In this document: positions 1 through 6,940 of the stretch, one piece after another | How the letters are laid out: each line of letters begins with the position of its first letter | How positions within the stretch are numbered: position 1 is the first letter of the stretch | From: Georgenia satyanarayanai | Lineage (GTDB): Bacteria; Actinomycetota; Actinomycetes; Actinomycetales; Actinomycetaceae | Length of the DNA stretch: 64,000 nucleotides | NCBI RefSeq assembly: GCF_009193135.1 | Contig: NZ_VUKC01000017.1 | Coordinates: 1 to 64,000, forward strand | Reading direction: 5' to 3' | The notes under the pieces: model-generated | Databases searched by the model: none | Told to the model about the DNA's origin: nothing | Seen by the model: the letters and a program-made list of their open reading frames with translations, nothing else | Position numbers and translations under genes: made by a program

Positions 1-796
1 CGGCGGGCGGAGGGGGCGCCGCGCCCGGCACCCGGCCGCCGACGACGATCGAGCCGCTGCCGACGGCGGGCGTGAGGGACGCGACGGCGGGGTCGACGGA
101 GGCCGGCTCGTCGTGGGTTGCCCGGTGCATGCGGGCGCGGTGCACGCGGCGCAGGCCGCTGGCGGTGAGGAGCGCGGGCAGCAGGCACACGAGCGCGAGG
201 AGCACCTGGGTCACCCACTTCCCGCGCACGTCGTCGGCGGCGTAGGGGGTCGAGGCCTCGGGGTAGCCGAGGACGGCGCGCACCGCCAGGACGACCGCCG
301 CCGCGGTGAGGAGCACGACGGCGAGGGTGCGCGGCAGCAGCGGCCGGCGCCACAGCTCACCCGCGCCGGAGGTGCGGTCGGCCGTGACCGCCTCCTCGTG
401 GGCACGTCGCGTGTCGGGGTCCGCCGTCGTCGCGTCGACGCGCCCGCCGTCGGCGCGGACGGCGGTGGCGAGCGTCCACCAGCCGGCGGTCGCCCGGACC
501 AGCGCCGACCCGGTGGCGACGACGACCCCACCGAGCACCGTGGCGGCGAGGAGCAGCCCGATCCCCGCGGCGGCGGAGCCGCCGGCGGCGACGCCCCGTC
601 CCACGAGCACCGCTCCCCCGGCGCCCAGCGCCCAGGCGAGGGCGGCGAGGCCGAGCCGGGGCCACGAGCCGAGCGCGGCGGAGAGGTCGCCGAGCGCCTC
701 GGCGCGGCGGATCATCATCGCGCCGTGGCCCGGCCACGGACGGTTGCGGGAGTCCGGCCCCAGCCAGGGGCGGGCGGCGGCGGGCGTGAGCGGCAT
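1..796 (-). CDS. Multi-pass membrane protein of the T7SS-like locus (3' part beyond window)
   Basis: The ATG at 796 lies one base after the stop of the upstream FHA gene, so the two are probably translationally coupled. The 265 visible codons have no stop and run off the left edge. Four hydrophobic segments are visible: two near residues 45-95, one near 165-185 and one near 205-225. They are followed by a basic patch and a Ser/Val/Pro-rich stretch still open at the edge. This four-helix-then-Pro-rich-linker plan matches the neighbouring FHA protein (798-2021), which suggests a paralogue that may also end in a soluble C-terminal domain; that part is inference. I do not recognise a named family. 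Its place as last visible gene of the locus suggests a membrane role in the secretion machine. Confidence 0.6.
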   Translation of the reverse strand, partial: MPLTPAAARPWLGPDSRNRPWPGHGAMMIRRAEALGDLSAALGSWPRLGLAALAWALGAGGAVLVGRGVAAGGSAAAGIGLLLAATVLGGVVVATGSALVRATAGWWTLATAVRADGGRVDATTADPDTRRAHEEAVTADRTSGAGELWRRPLLPRTLAVVLLTAAAVVLAVRAVLGYPEASTPYAADDVRGKWVTQVLLALVCLLPALLTASGLRRVHRARMHRATHDEPASVDPAVASLTPAVGSGSIVVGGRVPGAAPPPPA

Positions 797-797
797 G

Positions 798-2021
798 TCA
801 GGCGACCTCGAGCGGACGTCGGGCGGCACCGGCCCGCACGTGCAGCCGGGTCCGGCCCAGGTAGATGATCGCGGGCACCCGCACCGTCGTGACCTGCCAC
901 GGCCGGCAGCGGACGAGGGCCCCGTCCGGGGCCTCGAGCAGCGTACCGTTCGTCGACGCGCGGTCGACGACGCGCACCAGGCCGTCCTCGAGGGTGATGG
1001 CGGCGTGCGTCTTCGTCACGGTCTGGTCGGTGAGGACGACGAGGTCGTCGACGAGGTCCTCGGGCCGGGCCTGGGGCCGGCGCCCGACGAGCGTGGTGCC
1101 CGGGCGCAGGCGGCGGCCGTCGGGCAGGACGACCTCGACGGCGTCCTCGTCCCCGTGCGGGACGGCGTCCTCCGGCCGGGCGAGGACGGCACGCAGCGAG
1201 GACAGGTCGAGCTCCACGGTCGGCGGGCCGAGCGGTGCGGGCGGGACGGCGGCAGCGGCCGGGCGCGGCAGCGCCCCCGGGGACGAGCGGGGCACCGGCG
1301 CCGCGGGAGGCGGCGGGGCGAACCCCGCCGGGTGCGGTGGTGCGGCCGCGAGCTCGCTCGCCACGGTGGGGCGCGTCCAGGCCGCCTCGAGCACCGCCCG
1401 GACGCCCCCGAAGGTGCCGACGGCCACCGCGGCGGCGGTGAGCGCCGCCACCGCGAGCGCCCCGATGACGACGGCGCGGGCCGGGTCCGGCACGGCGGGG
1501 GTGCCACTCGCGGCGAGGGAGGCACCGCCGAGGGTGCCGGACCGCGCGAGCGCCCAGGCGAGGGTGACGGTGAGCGCGACGGCCGCCGCGGCGGCGACGC
1601 CCGCGAGGGCGGCGCGCCAGCGCAGGACGGCGAGCAGGCGGCCGGCGTCGGTGTCGCTCGCGCCGGCGGCGGGCACGCGCAGCCACGCCGCGGCGGCCGC
1701 GGTGAGGCGCCGGCCGGCGCGCAGGACGGCGGCGGCGGTCCACAGCCCGGCAGCGAGGAGCAGCGCTCCGACGACGGCGAGCAGCGCCGTCGTCGCCGCG
1801 GGGAGGTCCTGCCACGGGAGCACGGCGAGGAGGGTGCCGCCCGCGGCCGTCAGTGCCGAGGCGAGCACGCCGAGGAGGGTCCGGCCGGTGGAGCGGTACC
1901 CGGCGGCGAGGACGTCGAGCGCCTCGCGCCGCAGCGGGGCGAGCTCGGCGTGGTGGGTGTGCGCGGGGACCGCCACGTCCAGGTAGGGCAGCGCCGCCCG
2001 CGGCAGGAGCGCCTCGCGCAC
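798..2021 (-). CDS. Integral membrane protein with C-terminal FHA domain
   Basis: The predicted 407-residue protein has a short N-terminal cytoplasmic part and four hydrophobic segments between about residues 45 and 230. An Ala/Pro-rich linker (about 240-285) leads to a C-terminal forkhead-associated domain (about 290-407). The FHA features seen are the GRR turn, a T-K-T-H-A segment in place of the usual S-x-x-H, and the D-R-A-S-T-N-G-T loop. FHA domains bind phosphothreonine, so it may recruit a target of the kinase at 18568-20076 to the membrane. I chose the GTG at 2021 because GGAGAGG lies 9 nt upstream. A TTG at 2051 in the same frame sits inside a GTGTG/CACAC inverted repeat with no ribosome site. 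It is the gene after wxg100, separated from it by a strong hairpin. Confidence 0.75.
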   Translation of the reverse strand: MREALLPRAALPYLDVAVPAHTHHAELAPLRREALDVLAAGYRSTGRTLLGVLASALTAAGGTLLAVLPWQDLPAATTALLAVVGALLLAAGLWTAAAVLRAGRRLTAAAAAWLRVPAAGASDTDAGRLLAVLRWRAALAGVAAAAAVALTVTLAWALARSGTLGGASLAASGTPAVPDPARAVVIGALAVAALTAAAVAVGTFGGVRAVLEAAWTRPTVASELAAAPPHPAGFAPPPPAAPVPRSSPGALPRPAAAAVPPAPLGPPTVELDLSSLRAVLARPEDAVPHGDEDAVEVVLPDGRRLRPGTTLVGRRPQARPEDLVDDLVVLTDQTVTKTHAAITLEDGLVRVVDRASTNGTLLEAPDGALVRCRPWQVTTVRVPAIIYLGRTRLHVRAGAARRPLEVA

Positions 2022-2057
2022 CGTCGTCGTCCTCTCCAGTGGTGTGTGCAACGCACA

Positions 2058-2093
2058 CCGCCGGGTACGGGCCCGTGGGCCCGTACCCGGCGG
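2058..2093. terminator. Long perfect hairpin after the WXG100 gene
   Basis: The two arms are perfectly complementary over 17 bp around a GT centre. They begin 12 nt after the WXG100 stop on the minus strand. No T-tract follows, so this is either a factor-assisted or partial terminator, or an mRNA 3'-end stabiliser. Either would let wxg100 be expressed above the downstream membrane genes. Confidence 0.6.
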
Positions 2094-2104
2094 AGACGTC
2101 TGGG

Positions 2105-2401
2105 TCAGCCGCGCGCCTGGGCGGCGAGGGCCTCGTCGGTCGCCTGCATCTGGTCGGCGGCGCCGGTGAGGTAGTTCCCGAGGTTGGTGAGGTTCTCGAT
2201 GACCTCGGTGGCGTTGGTCGTGAAGCTCGAGTAGGTCTCGTTGAACGCGCCGGAGGCCTGGTCGGTGACGAAGCCGGAGTTGACGAGGTTCTCGATGTAG
2301 GTCTTGAGCTCGGCGAGCTTCGTCTGGACCTCGTCCTTGCCGTTCACCAGGTAGGTGGCGGCGTTGCGCATCTCCTCGTAGGTCACGTTGATGTTGGCCA
2401 C
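2105..2401 (-). CDS. WXG100-family protein (putative type VII secretion substrate)
   Basis: The small alpha-helical protein has 98 residues, the usual size for ESAT-6/WXG100 proteins, which form helical-hairpin dimers exported by FtsK/EccC ATPases. The GTG at 2401 follows GAAGGAG by a good distance; an upstream in-frame ATG at 2437 has no support. Two amphipathic helices flank the turn L-V-N-S-G-F-V, so the canonical Trp of W-x-G is replaced by Asn. This variant occurs in actinobacterial WXG100 relatives. The C-terminal helix ends A-L-A-A-Q-A-R-G, with no clear YxxxD/E export signal. It directly follows the FtsK gene and has its own putative promoter. Family assignment is firm; secretion is inferred. 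Confidence 0.88.
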   Translation of the reverse strand: MANINVTYEEMRNAATYLVNGKDEVQTKLAELKTYIENLVNSGFVTDQASGAFNETYSSFTTNATEVIENLTNLGNYLTGAADQMQATDEALAAQARG

Positions 2402-2458
2402 GGGATTCTCCTTCGGGTTCGGTTCCCCACCGCCCACCGGCGGGGTCTCACAGGGACA

Positions 2459-2488
2459 TTCCTACCGGGTGCGGCGCCACCTTGTCGC
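2459..2488 (-). promoter_or_regulatory. Candidate promoter for the WXG100 gene
   Basis: On the minus strand GCGACA (2483-2488) is followed after 18 nt by TAGGAA (2459-2464), a partial sigma-70 type match about 60 nt before the WXG100 start. It lies downstream of the palindrome at 2500-2513. Together they suggest wxg100 is transcribed separately from the long upstream operon. Confidence 0.35.
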
Positions 2489-2499
2489 GCCTCACCCAT

Positions 2500-2513
2500 G
2501 GGGAGATCTCCCC
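2500..2513. repeat. Perfect 14-bp palindrome GGGGAGATCTCCCC
   Basis: It sits five bases after the FtsK stop codon and just upstream of the candidate wxg100 promoter. It could be the stem of a short terminator or a dimeric regulator's operator. There is no T-tract, and I cannot tell which. Confidence 0.5.
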
Positions 2514-2518
2514 TCTCC

Positions 2519-5500
2519 TCAGCCGAGGAGGGGGAGCTGGACGCGGCGGACCTTGGCCTTGTCGACGAGCATGCCGCGGCCCACCGGGAACTCCTTGCGC
2601 TGGACGCGCGGGAAGGAGGTGCGGAAGAGCGTGTCGCCCTCGAGCTGGTCGGGCTGCAGCGCCAGGCCGCGGCGGCCGTTGCGGATCTCCGACACGAGCG
2701 GCCAGGACGCGCCCCACGTGCTCGTGTCGCCCTCGCCGATGACGAAGTGCTCGTTGCGCTTGACGGCCTTGATGACCTCGACGAGCGGCGCGTCCGCGGG
2801 CGTGGTGAGGAAGTCCGACAGCGCCTCGATGACGACGACGGTCCCCACCTGCCCCTCCGGCGGCGGCTCCTTGAGCTCGGCGACGACCGCCTTGGCGAGC
2901 TCGGCGACGTCCGCGGCCCCGGTGGCCGCCTGCTCCCACAGGTCCAGGCCGCGCAGCGCGGAGCGCCGGGCCCCGAAGTAGAGGAACCGGGCCTCGGGGT
3001 GGGCGCGCCGGACCGAGCTGACGAGCCAGTGCAGGGCGTTGGTCCGCCCGGACTGCGGCGGCCCGGCGAGCAGGAAGGTCCCCAGCGCCTCGACGCCGAC
3101 CGGCTCGAGGGAGTCGTCGGCGACCCCGACGACGGGCAGCCCGGCGAGGTCCCGGGGCATCGTGTCGGCCGGGACGAGCTCGGGCAGGCGGCGCACCGCG
3201 GGCGCCTCCGGCACCCCGGCGCGCCGCAGGGTGCCGGCGAGCTTCTCGATCGCGCGGACCTGCTCGGCGAGGTTGGGCGATCCCCCGAGCACGGCGACCT
3301 GCATCTCCAGCCCCCCGGCGATGGCGCGCCCGGGCGGGGAGGACTCGTCCAGGACGTCCTTGGGAGCCCCGAGCATCGCGTAGGCGTTGGCGTCGACCTG
3401 CCGCATGACGACCTTGCGCGGGAGGCTGCCGGCCACCGAGGACGGGATGGACCCGGCACGGTCGGCGGTGACGACGACGTGCACCCCGGCCCCGCGGCCG
3501 TCGACGAGGAGCTGGAGGAAGAGCTGGTAGTAGGGCATGCGGGCGCCCACGGACTCCCACTCGCTGCGGAAGGCCCCGTAGCCGTCGATGAGGAGGAGGA
3601 TGCGGGGCTCGTCGGGGCGGCCGGCGATCTCGCGGTACTCCTCGATCGTGCTGGCGCGGGCGGCGGCGTAGCGCGCCGAGCGCTCCTCGACGGTCTCGCG
3701 CAGCTGGCGCAGCAGGCGCTGGACGCGCTCGGCGTCGTCGCCGTCGATGACCGAGCCCACGTGCGGCAGCCCCTCGAGGGCGGCGAGCCCACCGGAGGAG
3801 AAGTCCATCGCGTACACCTGGACCGGGCCGCCCTTGGGGGTGATGCCGGCGGCGATGGCGAGGGTGCGCAGCGCCGTCGACTTCCCCGACCCGCTGGCGC
3901 CGTAGAAGGCGATGTTGCCGTCGACGTCGGGACGGTAGTACGTCGTGACCTGGCGCTGGTGGGCGGGGTCGTCGACGACGCCGAGGGGCAGCGCGGAGTC
4001 GGTGCGCGGGTGGAGCGCGGACAGGTCCTGGACCTCGGCGAGGGTGGGCAGCCACGGCTTGCGCGGCTCGGGCACCGCGGCGCCGAGGGCGGCGGCGCGG
4101 ATCGAGTCGACCACCCGCCGGATGTCGGTGGGCCCCTCGTCGGCGGGACCGGTCTCGAGCTCCTCGGGCTTCTCTGGCCGCTCCCAGCGGGTGCCGGCGC
4201 CCATCGCGAGGGTCTCGACCTCGACCTGCGGCTTGGGGCGCGCCGTCGTCGAGCGGCCGCCGGCGTAGCCGGTCTGGAACATCGTCACCCGGCCCGGGCC
4301 GGTGCGGGCGGCGCCGCGTCCGGGCAGGGACGGGTCGAAGCCGGCGGCAACGGGCAGCCCGAGGACGTCCTTGGAGTCGGACTCGTCGTTCATCCGCAGC
4401 GCGACGCGCAGGTTGGTGTTGGCGCGCAGGTTGTCCTTGATGACGCCGGCGGGGCGCTGCGTCGCGAGGACGAGGTGCAGGCCCAGGGAGCGGCCGCGCT
4501 GGGCGACGTCGACGACGCCGTCGACGAACTCGGGCACCTCGGTGGCGAGCGCCGCGAACTCGTCGACGATGATGATGAGGCTCGGCGGGCACTCCGGGTC
4601 CCCGGTCCGCTCGAGCGCGAGGAGGTCCTTGGCCCCCTTGCGGTTGAGGAGGTGCTCGCGGAAGTGCAGCTCCGCGCGCAGGGAGGTGAGCGCGCGGCGC
4701 ACGAGGTGCGGGGACAGGTCGGTGACGAGGCCGACCGTGTGGGGCAGGTCGACGCAGTCGGCGAAGGCCGAGCCGCCCTTGTAGTCGACGAAGAGGAAGG
4801 TCACCCGGTCCGGGCTGTGCGCGGCGGCCATGCCGAGCACCCAGGACTGGAGGAACTCCGACTTGCCCGCACCGGTCGTGCCGCCGACGAGCGCGTGGGG
4901 GCCCTGGGTGCGCAGGTCGAGGGTGAAGGGCTCGGTGGCCGCCTGGCCGATGAGCGCCCGGAGGTTGGCGTCGTGGCGGCGCCGCTGGGGCGGGGTGCCG
5001 TCACGCGGGACGAGCGACCCGTTCTCGCGCCAGCGCTCGAGGGTGGCGGCGGGCCCCTCCGCCGTCTCCGGGCCGACAAGACCGAGGTAGGAGACGCGGG
5101 CGGGCAGGTCGGAGGCGTCGTCGACGGGCGCGCCGGCGTCGACGACGGCGGCGAGGTGCTTGGCCAGGGCGAGGACCTGGTCCTCGCTCGCCGTGTCGCA
5201 CGCGAGCGGGCGGATCGCGGCGCCCTGCTGGACGTAGCCGGCCGTCGCGCCGTCCGCCGCCGTCGAGACGGTGACGAAGGTGCGGCACACGGCGGGCAGG
5301 CGCTCCTGCGCGGGGGCGCACCACAGGACGTGGATCCCGACGGCGGGCCCCTCCTCCGCGATCCGCACGAGCCGCCCGCGCTCGATGGGGGCGTCGTCCT
5401 CGACGAGGAGGACGACGGTGGGCAGCTGGAGCGTACGGGAGGCCCCGGCCGCGCGGCGGCGCGCGTCGAGGAGCCCCTCGATCCGGCCGACGAGCTGGAT

Positions 5501-6940
5501 GACCCCGGCCTGGTTGGACCCGACGTGCGCGCCGTCGAGCGGGGAGTGCACCGAGCCGACGTGCGGCAGCCACTTCGTCCAGTCCCAGCGCGCCGCGCTC
5601 GCGGCGGAGGTCGCGACGGTGAGGACGAGCTCGGCCGGGGAGTGAAGGGTGACGAGCTGGGCGACGGCCGCGCGGGCGACGTCGTCCAGGACGTGGCGCG
5701 GCCCGGCGAGGCCGAGCGCGCCGCTCTCGCGCAGCTGGACGGTGGCGGGGACCCCGTCGACCTCCCGGAAGTCCTCCCGCAGGGCCGCGACCATCTCCCA
5801 GTGCTCGGGGATGGCGGCGTTGCGCGCGGGCAGCGAGACCTCGTTGCGCGAGGGCAGCGTGCCCAGGCCCAGGCGCAGGTCGAGGTAGGCGTCGTGCTCG
5901 GGCCGGCGGGTCCACAGGAGCGGCTCGAGGGCGAGCACGGAGCCGCGGATGTCCTGGACGGCCGGCGACTCCCCCAGCCGTGTCACCCGCTCCCGCTCGC
6001 GCTCGGCCTCGAGCTCGGCGCGCATCGCGTCGACCGACTGGCCGAACTGCTCGATGGCGGCCCGGTACTCGCGCTTGTTCGTCGTCCGCTTGTCGAGGTA
6101 GTTGCCCACGACCATGAGCGGCATCATCGCCATGAACACCAGGCCCAGGGCGCCGCGGCCGAAGTAGATGAACACGGGCGCCATGAGGAGCGGGATCATG
6201 AGGATGACGAAGGGGAACTTCGCCGGCTTCGGCGGCTCGGGCGGCTTGGGGGCGTCGCGCTCCTCCCCCGCGTAGACCGGTGCCAGGCGCGGGGAGCGGT
6301 TGAACTCGACGTGCGCGGCGCCGGGCGCCGCGTGGCGGCTCGCGGCGATGCGGGTGACGCGGATCGTCGTGTCCCCGAGGGTGACGGTGTCCTCCGGGAG
6401 CAGCGCGGCCCGCTGGACGAGGCCGTCGCCCATGAGCAGGCCGTTGGCGCTGCGCAGGTCGACGACCTCGATGATGTCGGTGACGGCGAGGCGCGCGTGC
6501 TCCTTGGAGACCGTGGGGTCCGAGAGCCGCACGTCGCAGCCCTTGCCGCGGCCGATGATCGAGGTGCCCTCCGGGAGGGTGACCTCCAGGCCGGCGTCGG
6601 GGCCGTCGATGACGGTGAGGCGCGCGGCGGCGGGCAGGTCCCCGCCGGCGCCGTCGAAGCGGGCCGCGGCCTGCGCGAGGGAGACGACCGAGCCGGAGCG
6701 GACCGTCTCGGCGGCGGCGTCCTCGGGCAGCAGCAGCCGGGTGGAGCGGTCCTCCGAGCCGGGGGTGCCGTGGACGCGCAGGGTGAGCTCGCGCCGCTCC
6801 TGCTCGGACAGCAGCGTGGGGACGGGGTCGGTCTCGGCGAGCGCGCGCGCGAGCTCGGCGACCGTGGCGGTGCCGTCGACGGTGACCGCGAGGTCGGCCG
6901 GCTCGGCGGCGGTGCGCAGCAGCGTGAGCTTGATCCGCAT
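2519..6940 (-). CDS. FHA-FtsK/SpoIIIE translocase ATPase (EccC/EssC-like), type VII secretion motor
   Basis: This 1473-residue protein is the motor that would export WXG100-type substrates. Order: an N-terminal region of about 85 residues that looks like a small beta-grasp fold; an FHA domain (about 105-195) with G-R-G-K and S-K-E-H motifs; two adjacent hydrophobic helices (about 240-275); then three FtsK-type ATPase modules. Module 1 is canonical: G-G-T-T-G-A-G-K-S near 687 and I-I-V-D-E-F near 790. Module 2 has G-A-S-G-S-G-K-S near 1015, but its Walker B reads L-L-I-D-G-Y, without the glutamate. Module 3 has G-P-P-Q-S-G-R-T near 1293, with Arg for the Walker Lys. In EccC/EssC only the first module is the main ATPase and the others are regulatory, which fits. 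The single-chain layout with N-terminal FHA resembles Firmicutes EssC more than split mycobacterial EccCa/Cb. The ATG at 6940 overlaps the upstream stop by one base. Confidence 0.93.
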   Translation of the reverse strand: MRIKLTLLRTAAEPADLAVTVDGTATVAELARALAETDPVPTLLSEQERRELTLRVHGTPGSEDRSTRLLLPEDAAAETVRSGSVVSLAQAAARFDGAGGDLPAAARLTVIDGPDAGLEVTLPEGTSIIGRGKGCDVRLSDPTVSKEHARLAVTDIIEVVDLRSANGLLMGDGLVQRAALLPEDTVTLGDTTIRVTRIAASRHAAPGAAHVEFNRSPRLAPVYAGEERDAPKPPEPPKPAKFPFVILMIPLLMAPVFIYFGRGALGLVFMAMMPLMVVGNYLDKRTTNKREYRAAIEQFGQSVDAMRAELEAERERERVTRLGESPAVQDIRGSVLALEPLLWTRRPEHDAYLDLRLGLGTLPSRNEVSLPARNAAIPEHWEMVAALREDFREVDGVPATVQLRESGALGLAGPRHVLDDVARAAVAQLVTLHSPAELVLTVATSAASAARWDWTKWLPHVGSVHSPLDGAHVGSNQAGVIQLVGRIEGLLDARRRAAGASRTLQLPTVVLLVEDDAPIERGRLVRIAEEGPAVGIHVLWCAPAQERLPAVCRTFVTVSTAADGATAGYVQQGAAIRPLACDTASEDQVLALAKHLAAVVDAGAPVDDASDLPARVSYLGLVGPETAEGPAATLERWRENGSLVPRDGTPPQRRRHDANLRALIGQAATEPFTLDLRTQGPHALVGGTTGAGKSEFLQSWVLGMAAAHSPDRVTFLFVDYKGGSAFADCVDLPHTVGLVTDLSPHLVRRALTSLRAELHFREHLLNRKGAKDLLALERTGDPECPPSLIIIVDEFAALATEVPEFVDGVVDVAQRGRSLGLHLVLATQRPAGVIKDNLRANTNLRVALRMNDESDSKDVLGLPVAAGFDPSLPGRGAARTGPGRVTMFQTGYAGGRSTTARPKPQVEVETLAMGAGTRWERPEKPEELETGPADEGPTDIRRVVDSIRAAALGAAVPEPRKPWLPTLAEVQDLSALHPRTDSALPLGVVDDPAHQRQVTTYYRPDVDGNIAFYGASGSGKSTALRTLAIAAGITPKGGPVQVYAMDFSSGGLAALEGLPHVGSVIDGDDAERVQRLLRQLRETVEERSARYAAARASTIEEYREIAGRPDEPRILLLIDGYGAFRSEWESVGARMPYYQLFLQLLVDGRGAGVHVVVTADRAGSIPSSVAGSLPRKVVMRQVDANAYAMLGAPKDVLDESSPPGRAIAGGLEMQVAVLGGSPNLAEQVRAIEKLAGTLRRAGVPEAPAVRRLPELVPADTMPRDLAGLPVVGVADDSLEPVGVEALGTFLLAGPPQSGRTNALHWLVSSVRRAHPEARFLYFGARRSALRGLDLWEQAATGAADVAELAKAVVAELKEPPPEGQVGTVVVIEALSDFLTTPADAPLVEVIKAVKRNEHFVIGEGDTSTWGASWPLVSEIRNGRRGLALQPDQLEGDTLFRTSFPRVQRKEFPVGRGMLVDKAKVRRVQLPLLG

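Noticed and set aside
2022-2051. TTG start at 2051 for the FHA membrane protein
   Set aside because: No ribosome site and the codon lies in an inverted repeat; GTG at 2021 has GGAGAGG at 9 nt.
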